From: Bacteroidota bacterium
GTDB lineage: Bacteria; Bacteroidota; Bacteroidia; Flavobacteriales; Flavobacteriaceae
Reading direction: 5' to 3'
Assembly (NCBI GenBank): GCA_947447375.1
Contig: CANFJB010000003.1
Coordinates: 1-64,000, forward strand
Length of the DNA: 64,000 nt
A model generated the notes under the pieces. It saw only the letters and a list, made by a program, of their open reading frames with translations, did no database searches and was not told the DNA's origin. The translations under genes were made by a program, and so were the position numbers. The first letter of the stretch is position 1, and each line of letters begins with the position of its first letter. Positions 39,299 through 48,578 of the stretch are shown here, in pieces.

Positions 39299-40489
39299 TT
39301 AAATCACATTTAAATGTTTTCCCACCTCTATAAAAGCGGCTATTGCTTTGTCTAAATGTGCTTTAGTATGGGCAGCCGATAATTGCACTCTTATTCTTGC
39401 CTTTTCCTTTGGTACCACTGGGAAAAAGAAACCTATTACATAAATTCCTTTCTTCAATAATTCATCAGCCATCACTTGGGCTAACTTTGCATCATATAAC
39501 ATTACAGGTACAATTGCTGAATCGCCATCAACGATATCAAATCCCGCATTTTTCATTCCCGATTTGAAATAATTAGTATTTTCTTCTAATTGATCTCTTA
39601 AAGTGGTGTCTTTTTCTAGAAGTTCAAATACCTTAATTGAGGCTCCAACAATTGCTGGAGCTAAAGAATTTGAAAATAAATAAGGGCGAGAACGCTGTCT
39701 TAATATTTCGATAATTTCTTTTTTAGCAGTGGTATAACCTCCCATTGCTCCCCCAAGGGCTTTCCCTAAAGTTCCAGTGATAATGTCCACACGGCCCATA
39801 ACCCCTTTTGCTTCAAGCGTCCCCTTTCCTGTTGCGCCAATAAATCCAGCGGCATGACACTCGTCAACCATAACCATTGCATCATATTTATCGGCTAAAT
39901 CACAAATTTTATCTAGCGGAGCTACAACACCATCCATTGAGAAAACACCATCGGTAACAATTAATTTAAAACGCGTTCCAGCTTCTGTAGCCTTAATTAA
40001 TTGCGCCTCTAAATCTTCCATATTGCTATTTTCATAACGATAACGAGCGGCTTTACACAATCGAACGCCATCAATAATTGAAGCGTGATTCAAACTATCA
40101 GAAATTATGCAATCTTGTTCACCTAATAAAGGTTCGAAAACTCCACCATTGGCATCAAATGCCGCAGCATATAAAATCGTGTCTTCTGTTCCATAAAATT
40201 CAGCGATTTTTCTTTCCAATGTTTTGTGAATATCTTGGGTTCCACAGATAAATCTAACCGATGACATTCCAAATCCGTGAGAATCCAAAGTGTCTTTTGC
40301 AGCTTGAATAACCTCTGGATGGGAAGAAAGTCCCAAATAGTTGTTGGCACAAAAATTCAATACCGTTTCACCATTAACCGTTATTTCCGCTCCTTGTGTA
40401 GAAGTTATTATTCGCTCTTTTTTAAATATCCCGTTTTCTTCAATTGTTGCTAATTCTGATTGAAGAAATTGTTGAATTTTACCGTACAT
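39299..40489 (-). CDS. kbl: Glycine C-acetyltransferase (2-amino-3-ketobutyrate CoA ligase)
   Basis: 396 residues of the alpha-oxoamine synthase, fold type I PLP family. Recognisable blocks are [39 protein letters not shown] and the PLP-lysine motif [10 protein letters not shown]. Known role: conversion of 2-amino-3-oxobutyrate plus CoA to glycine and acetyl-CoA in threonine breakdown. Near-homologues act in biotin and haem synthesis, but the length and motifs favour Kbl. It starts 24 bases downstream of the addA-like gene. Confidence 0.92.
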   Translation of the reverse strand: MYGKIQQFLQSELATIEENGIFKKERIITSTQGAEITVNGETVLNFCANNYLGLSSHPEVIQAAKDTLDSHGFGMSSVRFICGTQDIHKTLERKIAEFYGTEDTILYAAAFDANGGVFEPLLGEQDCIISDSLNHASIIDGVRLCKAARYRYENSNMEDLEAQLIKATEAGTRFKLIVTDGVFSMDGVVAPLDKICDLADKYDAMVMVDECHAAGFIGATGKGTLEAKGVMGRVDIITGTLGKALGGAMGGYTTAKKEIIEILRQRSRPYLFSNSLAPAIVGASIKVFELLEKDTTLRDQLEENTNYFKSGMKNAGFDIVDGDSAIVPVMLYDAKLAQVMADELLKKGIYVIGFFFPVVPKEKARIRVQLSAAHTKAHLDKAIAAFIEVGKHLNVI

Positions 40490-40513
40490 TTTTATAATTT
40501 TAGTTTTAGTTTT

Positions 40514-43500
40514 TTACAAATTTACAACGTTAATTTCTTCTCCAATATAAACTAACGCTTTTTTAGTGACTATTAATCCCATTTTTTCAATAGCATTTTG
40601 GTAATTTTCCAATTGGAGTTGGTACTTTTGATTGTGAGTTCCTGTTTTATAATCTAATAAATATACTTCCTTATTTTTGGTCAAAACCATTCGGTCTGGC
40701 TTTATCGTTTTTCCTTCTTTTTGAATTATTGCTTGCTCATTTAAGATTTCATTTCCATGTGAAAAATAACTTTCAAGTTCTTTATTATTTACAATTTCTT
40801 GAATACTTTTCAGAACAACTTCCTTTTGATTTAAGGTAATTAACCCATTTTCAATTGCATTTTGTATTGCTAAATCTATATCGGATGCCGTTTTTACAAA
40901 TGATAAAATTTCATGAATTATGTTTCCATATTCAATTGCTTTTTGCTGATTTGTTCCCCACATTAATGCTTCGCGTCGGGCAATTTTAATGTCTTTAGGG
41001 TCCAATACACTACTAATTGTTGGGATAGTATTGGTTTCATCATTGAATGAAATTGCTTTCGATAACTTTACTTTGTTTCCAAATTCGTATTCTAAAATAC
41101 TTGGATTATAAACTTCAATCGCAATTAAATATTCAATAAAAAACGACGCCGTATTATAAGGATATTGCCCTTCTTTATTTGGTTCTAAATATTGCGAAAT
41201 TACATACAATTGTTCCTCGGCACGAGTTAATGCAACATATAAAACATTGATATTATCAAGCAACTCCTCTTGTTTTTTTTCATGAAATACCGCTGCAGCT
41301 TCCTCTCCAAAATTTTCTACAGAGCTACTATTGTCTATTAATACTTTTGGTAAACCAAAGGTTTCTTCTTCGGCATCAAGCCACAATTTATCTTTTGGTT
41401 TTCGAACATAATCTTCATCAGCAAAAGGCATAATTACCACCGGAAATTCTAATCCTTTTGATTTGTGAATGGTCATAATCCGAATTGCATTTTTCCCTTC
41501 CGGAGATGGAATGCTGAATTTATCGTTATTTTTATCCCAATAGCTTAAAAAATCTGCAATTCCAGCTTGATTTCTTATATCACGTTCTAAAACTATATCG
41601 ATGAAATATTGAACGTAGGCATTCCCCGCCCCAACCCTCCCCGAAGGGGAGGGAGACGAAACCGATAAATCGAATTGTTGCTCTTTCTCTTGATTTTTTA
41701 ATTCTGATTTAATTTTATCTAAAACTGTTGAGATAGTTCCAGTAACTTCTTCATTTTTAAAGCGAATTACTTTATATCCTAATTCATTAAGAATACGAGT
41801 TCGATCTGCATCTAATTGAATTTGTTCCTCAGTAAAATGATATTCGCCATCAACTTCGATTATTTTTTTTTTTGATAAACAGACAAAATCAACTATGAAA
41901 TCATTTATTAAATGCTGTTGTCTGAATTTATATTCTAAAGATTTCGATTTTAACTCCGACCATAATATCTTTTCAGCATCAGTTGGTGTTTTTCGCATTT
42001 CTTGCGCTTTTTCTATAGACAAATGAGAATATTTTCCTCCGGTTAAATATCCTAATTTCTGTCCTTTTTCACCTGCATGATTTTCCGTAATGTCTCCCTT
42101 TCCTTTGGAAAGGGTTGGGGATAGGAATTTACTCACAATTATTTCTACCGCCTCATACAAAGATTTTTTCCTAATGTCTTGAAATGAAAGTGAAATATCA
42201 AACTCCGATAACCACAATTCAAACTCATTTTCTTTTACTTTTTCTTTCCCTTTGGCGATGAAATCATGAACAGCCATATTGGTTTGAAACTGATTTGCAA
42301 TATAAAGTAAGAATCCTGCTTTGGCTTTAATGTCAGAGTTATTGTGTAAATATCTTAAAACATTGATTATCATTTGAACGTCGGTTGAATTCTTAATCAT
42401 CAACGTTTCAGAAGAAATAATTGGAATGTTATTCTCAATTAGATAATTGGCTAAAGCAATTCCCTGCGCCCTTTTTCGGGTTAGAATTACAATTTCTTGG
42501 TAGTCAAATCCTTCGTTTTTTACTTTTTCAATTGTCTTTAAAGTTGCCTTTAAGTACATTTCTATTTTATCCAATGACTCTTCTTCCTCTGAAGTGTTTT
42601 CCATTTTTGGAAGGAATGAAATGTTCACATACCCTCCTTTTTTACTATTTTCTTCTTGGCGACTGTGATTTTCGTATAAATCTTTGTAATCTGCATTGTT
42701 AAATTCAGTTGATAAATAGTAAAAAAACTTATTATTAAAATCGATTACTTGAGAATAACTTCTGTAATTGGTATCTAATGTAAATAATTGTTTGTCAGGA
42801 TTATTGAACGGATTTTTATCTTTACTCAATTCGATAAATTGCTCCGCTTTTCCGCCACGCCATCTGTAAATAGATTGTTTAGGATCGCCCACAATCATCA
42901 AAGTTCCTTTTTCACCTTCTATTTCGCTTGAAGTGGCATTGTCAATTAGAGGAATTAAATTCTGCCATTGCATTTCGGAGGTGTCTTGAAATTCATCTAT
43001 AAAAAAATGGCGGTAACGTTCCCCTAATCTTTCATAAATAAACGGCGCCGGTTGGTATTGAATTTCATTATAAATAATCGCATTGAACTCGGCTATAGAA
43101 AGTACATTTTGCTCTTTCTGGATTTTTGCCAATTCGTTACTAACGGTATTTAACAAAGAAAGTGGCGTAATGTTTTTTAGGAAAGCATTATAAAATTCTC
43201 TTTTTTCAAATTTGGTATAAATCGTTTCTAAAACACTTAAAAGTTCCGGAATTATAGCTTCTATTTCTAATTTGTCTTTCGCAGTTTTATTGATTTTAAT
43301 ATCATCAAATTCATGGTAAGTTTTATTGTTTGGATTGAATTTTTCGACAGCTATATTGTTCAAATGATTGGGAAAGTGTCCTGCAGAAAACGATTTTATA
43401 TCGATTCCATTTTTTTCAATTAAAGCCAACAAGCTTTTTGCTAATTCTGAATTTTCTTTATTGATAACCTGACAAGCTTCGGCAACTTTATTTTTTATTT

Positions 43501-44188
43501 CGATGAATTCTGAAATGGATTTATCTTGAAAATGAGTTATTTCTTCCCGATTATTCTCATTTAAAAGCAAGCGCCCCGTATCTAAAATTTCACGTGAAAT
43601 ATCCCAACTTTTATCTTCGTCGGTTTTTTGCATGGTGAAATCGATGAGTAGTTTGGTTAATACATCGTCTTCGCCGGCTTGAGCGATTATGGCATCAACG
43701 GCTTCTGTTAAAAGATTTTCAGTGTCCAAAGTCACTTCAAATGTCATCGGCAAATTTAAATCGTGGGCAAAAGCACGGATTACTTTGTGCGTGAATTTAT
43801 CGATGGTTGAAATATCAAAAGCGGCATAATTATGAATAATATGCTTTATGATTTGTTGCGCTTTGGTTTGTATTTGAATAATCGAAAGCCCAATTGGTTC
43901 GTCTTGCCATTCTTGAGGATTGTCTTTTTTTCGCCTTCCATTTGACAGAATATCCATTAATTCTGCTGCTTTTGGATCGGGAATTTTCTCTGCAAACTCT
44001 GATAAATTCCACACAATTCGGCTTTTCATTTCGTGAACCGCTTTGTTGGTAAACGTTATGGCGAGGATGTTTCTATAGGCGTCGTTTTTCTTGGAGACCA
44101 AAATAATTTTCAGGTATTCTTTAACCAGCGCATAAGTTTTTCCTGAGCCTGCCGATGCGTCGTATATGGAGAATGATGGTCTTTGCAT
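40514..44188 (-). CDS. addA: AddA-like UvrD helicase-nuclease interrupted in frame by a DUF559 domain
   Basis: 1224 residues. Walker A is DASAGSGKTYALVKEY near the N-terminus; helicase motifs include FIDEFQDTSEMQW, IVGDPKQSIYRWRGG and MTIHKSKGLEFPVV. The C-terminal PD-(D/E)XK nuclease has DRMVL and LLDYKTG. Residues about 688-856 are foreign to the family: a complete DUF559 (Vsr-like) domain with FIVDFVCL and IIEVDGEYH, bordered by SPTLSKGKGD and SSPSPSGRVGAGN, which are translations of GC-rich inverted repeats. Without this segment the protein would be about 1055 residues, the usual size for the family. The reading frame is intact, so the fusion may be functional. Probable partner of the AddB-like protein. 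Confidence 0.85.
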   Translation of the reverse strand: MQRPSFSIYDASAGSGKTYALVKEYLKIILVSKKNDAYRNILAITFTNKAVHEMKSRIVWNLSEFAEKIPDPKAAELMDILSNGRRKKDNPQEWQDEPIGLSIIQIQTKAQQIIKHIIHNYAAFDISTIDKFTHKVIRAFAHDLNLPMTFEVTLDTENLLTEAVDAIIAQAGEDDVLTKLLIDFTMQKTDEDKSWDISREILDTGRLLLNENNREEITHFQDKSISEFIEIKNKVAEACQVINKENSELAKSLLALIEKNGIDIKSFSAGHFPNHLNNIAVEKFNPNNKTYHEFDDIKINKTAKDKLEIEAIIPELLSVLETIYTKFEKREFYNAFLKNITPLSLLNTVSNELAKIQKEQNVLSIAEFNAIIYNEIQYQPAPFIYERLGERYRHFFIDEFQDTSEMQWQNLIPLIDNATSSEIEGEKGTLMIVGDPKQSIYRWRGGKAEQFIELSKDKNPFNNPDKQLFTLDTNYRSYSQVIDFNNKFFYYLSTEFNNADYKDLYENHSRQEENSKKGGYVNISFLPKMENTSEEEESLDKIEMYLKATLKTIEKVKNEGFDYQEIVILTRKRAQGIALANYLIENNIPIISSETLMIKNSTDVQMIINVLRYLHNNSDIKAKAGFLLYIANQFQTNMAVHDFIAKGKEKVKENEFELWLSEFDISLSFQDIRKKSLYEAVEIIVSKFLSPTLSKGKGDITENHAGEKGQKLGYLTGGKYSHLSIEKAQEMRKTPTDAEKILWSELKSKSLEYKFRQQHLINDFIVDFVCLSKKKIIEVDGEYHFTEEQIQLDADRTRILNELGYKVIRFKNEEVTGTISTVLDKIKSELKNQEKEQQFDLSVSSPSPSGRVGAGNAYVQYFIDIVLERDIRNQAGIADFLSYWDKNNDKFSIPSPEGKNAIRIMTIHKSKGLEFPVVIMPFADEDYVRKPKDKLWLDAEEETFGLPKVLIDNSSSVENFGEEAAAVFHEKKQEELLDNINVLYVALTRAEEQLYVISQYLEPNKEGQYPYNTASFFIEYLIAIEVYNPSILEYEFGNKVKLSKAISFNDETNTIPTISSVLDPKDIKIARREALMWGTNQQKAIEYGNIIHEILSFVKTASDIDLAIQNAIENGLITLNQKEVVLKSIQEIVNNKELESYFSHGNEILNEQAIIQKEGKTIKPDRMVLTKNKEVYLLDYKTGTHNQKYQLQLENYQNAIEKMGLIVTKKALVYIGEEINVVNL
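41621..42128 (-). mobile_element. DUF559 element with terminal inverted repeats, inserted in addA
   Basis: Bounded by 37-base inverted repeats at 41621-41657 and 42092-42128, identical at 29 of 37 positions by direct alignment. Each repeat can itself fold into a hairpin. The interior codes in frame, in the same direction as addA, for a DUF559 endonuclease-like domain (about 120 residues). No transposase and no clear target-site duplication are visible, although TAGGCATT and TAGGAATT sit at the two edges. Mobility is inferred from the structure and from related repeats elsewhere in the window. Confidence 0.75.
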
Positions 44189-44450
44189 TTAGATTTCTGA
44201 TTTTAGATTTCTGATTTTAGATTAAATCTACAATTTCCCAAATGTCCTAGCCCTGATTGAAGGGAAAATCCTCGCCTTTTTTTGCGAGATTTGGAATGAA
44301 AGCAGGAAATAGCTCCAAAAAATTCCGTTCCTGTAATGACAATTGAACTATAGATTTATTTGATAGGAAAATAACAAAATAGAATTTTCATTTCCAAAGT
44401 TAATTGTTTATTTTTGAAATAAATATAATTAACAAATAAACTATACTATT
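44189..44450. other. Intergenic region between addA and sod
   Basis: Starts with two and a half copies of ATTTCTGATTTTAG (44192-44223). A GC-richer segment with hairpin CTCGCC ... GGCGAG-type arms, flanked by CTAGCCCTGATTGAAG and AATGAAAGCAGGAAATAGCT, follows at 44246-44315. A -7-like box TATTTTTG (44409-44416) precedes sod but has no good TTG partner. Confidence 0.5.
44246..44315 (-). repeat. Degenerate relative of the hairpin repeat
   Basis: Read on the minus strand it gives AGCTATTTCCTGC, a hairpin beginning TCTCGC and ending GCGAGGAT, and then CAGGGCTAG. The order of landmarks matches the repeat at 11622-11698 (GCGCTATATCTC, hairpin, GAGGATGCCGC, CGGGGCTAG). Confidence 0.4.
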
Positions 44451-45059
44451 ATGGCATTTGAATTACCACAATTACCTTACGCGTATGACGCTTTGGAACC
44501 ACATATTGATGCTCGCACGATGGAAATTCACCATTCGAAACATCATAATGCTTACACAACCAATTTGAATGTAGCAATTGCTGGAACAGATTTGGAAGGT
44601 AAAACGATTGAAAATATTTTAATAAATCTTGATATGAAAAACGCGGCTGTTCGAAATAATGGCGGTGGTTTTTACAATCATAATTTGTTTTGGACGGTGA
44701 TGTCTCCAAATGGTGGCGGACTTCCAACTGGAGATTTATTAGCGGCTATTGAAAGTGCTTTTGGAACTTTTGAAGAGTTTAAAGCTAAATTTGCTAAAGC
44801 GGGAGCGACTCAATTTGGTTCAGGATGGGCTTGGCTTTGCGTTCACAAAGGTGGAAAATTAGACGTTTGTGGAACTCCAAATCAGGACAATACTTTGATG
44901 CCTGGTGTGGGTTGCGGCGGAACTCCAATTTTAGGAATGGATGTTTGGGAGCATGCTTATTATTTAAACTATCAAAACAGAAGACCGGATTATATTGAAG
45001 CTTTTTTCAATGTAATTAACTGGGTGGAAGTTTCAAGAAGATATGCTTTAGAGAAATAG
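44451..45059 (+). CDS. sodA: Superoxide dismutase (Fe/Mn)
   Basis: 202 residues. The N-terminal [16 protein letters not shown] and metal ligands His in [12 protein letters not shown], His in FYNHNLFW, and Asp and His in [13 protein letters not shown] are all present. It dismutates superoxide to H2O2 and O2 in the cytosol. Whether the metal is Fe or Mn cannot be decided with confidence; [15 protein letters not shown] fits both. It is a single gene whose stop codon abuts a GC-rich repeat. Confidence 0.95.
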   Translation: MAFELPQLPYAYDALEPHIDARTMEIHHSKHHNAYTTNLNVAIAGTDLEGKTIENILINLDMKNAAVRNNGGGFYNHNLFWTVMSPNGGGLPTGDLLAAIESAFGTFEEFKAKFAKAGATQFGSGWAWLCVHKGGKLDVCGTPNQDNTLMPGVGCGGTPILGMDVWEHAYYLNYQNRRPDYIEAFFNVINWVEVSRRYALEK

Positions 45060-45083
45060 TCCCCCTAGCCCCCGAAGGGGGAA
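45060..45083. repeat. Solo GC-rich hairpin repeat after sod
   Basis: CCCCCTAGCCCCCGAAGGGGG forms a hairpin and resembles the left unit at 15069-15092 and the terminal repeat of the addA insertion. It directly abuts the sod stop codon. No inverted partner is seen nearby. Confidence 0.65.
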
Positions 45084-45099
45084 TTTCTAGAGAAAATAA

Positions 45100-45142
45100 A
45101 AAAAATGCAATTTTGATTTAATTATCAAAATTGCATTTTTTA
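45100..45142 (+). terminator. Terminator after sod
   Basis: Perfect arms AAATGCAATTTTGAT / ATCAAAATTGCATTT with loop TTAATT and a following T-run; it could also work on the opposite strand. Confidence 0.85.
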
Positions 45143-45159
45143 TTATTAATCTGTTGGTT

Positions 45160-45203
45160 TTTTTGCCGCAGATTATCACAGATTTAAAGGATTTTATCTG
45201 ATT
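45160..45203. repeat. Possible dispersed repeat (GCCGCAGATTA type)
   Basis: TTTTTTTGCCGCAGATTATC then ACAGATTTAAAGGATTTTAT. From memory this wording recurs in Flavobacterium intergenic DNA. No second copy with the same wording is seen in the window; the element at 48867 starts similarly. Confidence 0.3.
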
Positions 45204-45234
45204 CAATAATTCCTTCAGCAATCAAATAAAATCA

Positions 45235-47133
45235 TTAATACGCTCTTGCGTCTTTTCCTTCGTAGAAATTCATAAAGGCTCGATTTACTACTCGGTTTCC
45301 GCCAGGCGTAGGATAATCACCTGTAAAATACCAATCTCCTAGGTTTTTAGGACATGCAATATGTAAATTTTCAACGGTTTGGAAAATAATTTTAACGTCG
45401 GCTTTTACAGAAGAGTCTTTTAGCATTTGCGCAATTTTATCTGATATTTCTTGTGGCTCAAATGGTGCATAAATTTCAGTAACAAAATTCACGACTTCGC
45501 TGTCTTTGAAGTTTTCTTGCGCTTTACATTTTTCATAAACCGAATCGACAATTCCGTATAAATTTCTTTCTTTTAATAATTCTAATGCCGCTTGGAAAGC
45601 TATTAATCCTTCTAGTTTTGCCATGTCGATTCCGTAGCAATCGGGATATCTAATTTGAGGCGCTGCTGAAACTATCACAATACTTTTTGGATTTAGACGG
45701 TCCATCATTTTTATAATACTCAGCTTTAAGGTAGTTCCTCGAACGATACTGTCATCAATGATTACCAAATTGTCTGTTGGTTTTATTACTCCATAAGTAA
45801 CATCATAGATATGTGCAACCAAATCGTTTCGGCTACTGTCTTCGGTAATAAACGTTCTAAGTTTAGCATCTTTAATTGCTACTTTTTCGGTTCTAATTTT
45901 TACTGAAAGTAATTCCTGCAGGCTTTCTTTTGTTAGTGTATTTCTATTTTCAAGAATGAAATTATTTTTTCTTTGATTTAAAAAATCTTGAGCCGCTTCT
46001 ACAATTCCGTAAAATGAAGTTTCGGCAGTATTTGGTATGTAAGAAAAAACGGTGTTATCGGTATCGTTATCGATAGCTTCTAAAACAGCTGGTAAAATTA
46101 ATTTTCCAAGATTTTTACGCTCTTGATATATTTCAGCATCGCTTCCTCTTGAGAAATAAATTCTCTCGAATGAACATGCTTTTTTTACAGTTGGAACAAT
46201 AATTTCTTCTTCGGTAACCTTTCCGTTTTTCTTAATAATCAAGGCGTTTCCAGGTGTCAATTCTTGAACTTTGTCAAAGTCGACATTAAAAACTGTTTGA
46301 ATTACGGGACGTTCAGAAGCAACGACTACAATTTCATCGTCTTGATAAAAATAGGCTGGTCGGATTCCGGCTGGATCTCTAAATACAAATGCGTCTCCGT
46401 GTCCTAATAGTCCTGCCATTGCATAGCCACCATCCCAGCCTTTTGAGGCGCGACGAAGAATTTTTGAGATTTCTAATTTTTCAGCAATAACTGGTGAAGC
46501 TTCTCTTTTAGACAAGCCATTGTTTTTACATTCTAGATATAAATCGGTTACTTCGTCATCCAGGAAATGTCCGATTTTTTCCATAATTGTTACGGTATCG
46601 GCCATTTCTTTTGGGTGTTGCCCTAATTCAATTAAGCTAGAGAAAAGTTCCTTTACATTGGTCATGTTAAAATTTCCTGCAACAATTAAATTACGATGCA
46701 TCCAATTGTTTTGACGAAGAAATGGGTGAACGCTTTCAATACTGTTTTTCCCAAAAGTTCCGTATCGAACGTGTCCTAAAAACACTTCTCCTATATATGG
46801 AATGTTCTTTTTTTGGAGCGCTACATTATTGGTGTATTCTGGATGGGACGCCATTTCATCATTGATACGATCGTTTATTTGTGAAAACACATCTTGAATG
46901 GCTTGAGGATCATTGGAACGAACCCTGCTGATGTATCTTTCACCAGGTTCCATGTCTAATTTTATACTTGCAAAACCAGCTCCGTCTTGTCCACGATTGT
47001 GCTGTTTTTCCATTAGGAGATACATTTTTTGAATGCCATAAAAAGCCGTTCCGTATTTCTCCTTGTAAAATTCAAGCGGTTTTAAAAGTCTTAAAAATGC
47101 TATTCCACATTCGTGTTGTAACGCGTCGCTCAT
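45235..47133 (-). CDS. purF: Amidophosphoribosyltransferase
   Basis: 632 residues. A class II glutamine amidotransferase domain comes first; its nucleophile is Cys9 (HECGIAFLRLL), so an eight-residue leader must presumably be removed to expose the catalytic N-terminal Cys, as in other PurF precursors. Other GATase blocks are KQHNRGQDGAGF, HVRYGTFG and GNFNMTN. The phosphoribosyltransferase domain has the PRPP motif VIIDDSIVRGTT. It makes phosphoribosylamine, the first committed step of purine synthesis. It is longer than typical PurF (about 480-500), with a C-terminal extension common in Bacteroidota. Confidence 0.88.
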   Translation of the reverse strand: MSDALQHECGIAFLRLLKPLEFYKEKYGTAFYGIQKMYLLMEKQHNRGQDGAGFASIKLDMEPGERYISRVRSNDPQAIQDVFSQINDRINDEMASHPEYTNNVALQKKNIPYIGEVFLGHVRYGTFGKNSIESVHPFLRQNNWMHRNLIVAGNFNMTNVKELFSSLIELGQHPKEMADTVTIMEKIGHFLDDEVTDLYLECKNNGLSKREASPVIAEKLEISKILRRASKGWDGGYAMAGLLGHGDAFVFRDPAGIRPAYFYQDDEIVVVASERPVIQTVFNVDFDKVQELTPGNALIIKKNGKVTEEEIIVPTVKKACSFERIYFSRGSDAEIYQERKNLGKLILPAVLEAIDNDTDNTVFSYIPNTAETSFYGIVEAAQDFLNQRKNNFILENRNTLTKESLQELLSVKIRTEKVAIKDAKLRTFITEDSSRNDLVAHIYDVTYGVIKPTDNLVIIDDSIVRGTTLKLSIIKMMDRLNPKSIVIVSAAPQIRYPDCYGIDMAKLEGLIAFQAALELLKERNLYGIVDSVYEKCKAQENFKDSEVVNFVTEIYAPFEPQEISDKIAQMLKDSSVKADVKIIFQTVENLHIACPKNLGDWYFTGDYPTPGGNRVVNRAFMNFYEGKDARAY

Positions 47134-47162
47134 TGTAGTTGTAGTTGTATTGTAGTTATGTA

Positions 47163-47195
47163 AAAATAAAAAAAGCCCCGAAATTTCGAGGCATA
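47163..47195 (-). terminator. Terminator after the PfkB kinase gene
   Basis: On the minus strand GCCTCGAAATTTCGGGGC is followed by a T-run. It separates the kinase gene from purF, which therefore needs its own promoter. Confidence 0.75.
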
Positions 47196-47198
47196 ATT

Positions 47199-48125
47199 TT
47201 ATTGTATTTCTATATCAAATTGTGTTAATGATTTGAATTGTTGTAATCTGGCATTTACCTCATCGCTTTTAATCCCCACCATTCTTTCAGTTCCAAATTT
47301 CTCCACACAAAAAGATGCTAAATTGGAACCGTAGATAATTGCGCTTTTCATATTTTCAAAAGTCACATTTTCACTTTGAGTAATAAATCCTGCAAATCCA
47401 CCTGCAAATGTATCTCCAGCTCCTGTAGGATCAAAAACTTCTTCTAATGGTAATGCTGGCGCAAAGAAAACGTCTTTATTATGAAACAATAAAGCTCCGT
47501 GTTCTCCTTTTTTAATCACAACATATTTAGGCCCCATTGTATGAATTTTTGCCGCAGCTTTCACTAATGAATATTCTCCTGACAATTGACGTGCTTCTTC
47601 ATCATTTATGGTAATTACATCGACTCTTTTGATCACGCTTAATAATTCTTCCAACGCACAATCCATCCAGAAATTCATAGTATCTAAAACAACCAGTTTA
47701 GGTTTTCCTTCCATTTGGTCTAAAACGCTGCTTTGAACTAACGGATGCAAATTCCCTAACATAACTACGTCAGCATTTTTAAAATTCTGAGGTACTTTTG
47801 GTTGGAAATCAGCCAATACATTTAACTGGGTATCAAGTGTATCTCTTGAATTTAAATCGTTGTGATAGTGACCACTCCAAAAGAATGTTTTTCCACCTTT
47901 AACTACTTCAAGCCCTGAAATATCAATATTTCGATCTGATAATAAATCTAAATATTCTTGTGGAAAATCGTCGCCAACAACAGAAACTATTGCAGATTGT
48001 AAGTTAAAATGAGAAGCAGAAAGCCCAATATAGGTTCCGGCTCCACCTAAAATTTTATCTGTTTTTCCAAATGGGGTTTCAATTGCGTCGAAAGCCACGG
48101 TTCCAACAATCAATAATTTATTCAT
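47199..48125 (-). CDS. PfkB family carbohydrate/nucleoside kinase
   Basis: 308 residues. Ribokinase fold with the N-terminal GG block (KILGGAGTYIGLSASHF) and the catalytic motif DPTGAGDTFAGGFAGF, in which the second Asp is the base. It phosphorylates a sugar or nucleoside using ATP; the substrate is not determined, but its position next to purF and purN may point to ribose or nucleoside salvage (inference). It has its own promoter and terminator. Confidence 0.85.
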   Translation of the reverse strand: MNKLLIVGTVAFDAIETPFGKTDKILGGAGTYIGLSASHFNLQSAIVSVVGDDFPQEYLDLLSDRNIDISGLEVVKGGKTFFWSGHYHNDLNSRDTLDTQLNVLADFQPKVPQNFKNADVVMLGNLHPLVQSSVLDQMEGKPKLVVLDTMNFWMDCALEELLSVIKRVDVITINDEEARQLSGEYSLVKAAAKIHTMGPKYVVIKKGEHGALLFHNKDVFFAPALPLEEVFDPTGAGDTFAGGFAGFITQSENVTFENMKSAIIYGSNLASFCVEKFGTERMVGIKSDEVNARLQQFKSLTQFDIEIQ

Positions 48126-48167
48126 ATTTTGTCATTAGGAGATTTGAAGTAATCTCAAATTAAGAGG

Positions 48168-48198
48168 CAAAGATAAGTTTTTTGTTGCAGAGTTGCAA
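48168..48198 (-). promoter_or_regulatory. Promoter of the PfkB kinase gene
   Basis: On the minus strand TTG (48198-48196), 20 bases, TATCTTTG (48175-48168), close to the Flavobacterium consensus. Confidence 0.65.
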
Positions 48199-48230
48199 AG
48201 GGATTTGATGGCAATATTTAGAAAAGTTTG

Positions 48231-48264
48231 TCGTCTTCTTTTTCGTAAAAAGTGTCTGTAGAAA
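48231..48264 (-). repeat. 34-bp direct repeat, left copy (displaced rnhA 3' end)
   Basis: Exact match to 49029-49062. Read on the minus strand it encodes STDTFYEKEDDKLF and a stop just beyond the repeat, almost the same tail as intact rnhA (STDTFYEKEDETLF). It is separated from rnhA by the toxin-antitoxin pair. Confidence 0.9.
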
Positions 48265-48275
48265 ACCGTATTATA

Positions 48276-48575
48276 TTATTTTAACCAACTTTTATCAGGA
48301 TTTAAATAGGTTGATAGTACTGCATAAATGTGGATAATTTTATTTTCTTCATCAATTCTAAAATGAAGCATGTACTTAAATGTTTTCAATGGCAAACAAT
48401 GAACATCTTTGTATCTAATTTGAAAATTTGGCGTTTTTTGTATGAGTTTCAATGTGGCAACATATTCTGACAAGAACTTTTTTCCAAACCCAGCTCTTCT
48501 TGAATTTAGAAAATCTCGAGCTTCTATTAAATCATACTTAACTTTTGGGTCTGCAATTATTTCGTTATAAATCAA
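48276..48575 (-). CDS. RelE/ParE-type toxin
   Basis: 99 residues of the ParE/RelE fold: EARDFLNSRRAGFGKKFLSE in the helical half and YMLHFRIDEENKIIHIYAVL in the sheet, the typical R-x-x-L/Y-F core. It presumably targets translation or DNA gyrase; which one is not clear from sequence. It lies 3 bases after the antitoxin gene, giving a standard two-gene type II module. Confidence 0.8.
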   Translation of the reverse strand: MIYNEIIADPKVKYDLIEARDFLNSRRAGFGKKFLSEYVATLKLIQKTPNFQIRYKDVHCLPLKTFKYMLHFRIDEENKIIHIYAVLSTYLNPDKSWLK

Positions 48576-48578
48576 TGG

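Noticed and set aside
41616-42129. TAGGCATT / TAGGAATT as a target-site duplication of the DUF559 element
   Set aside because: The match is imperfect, overlaps the inverted repeats, and the spacing does not explain the in-frame insertion.
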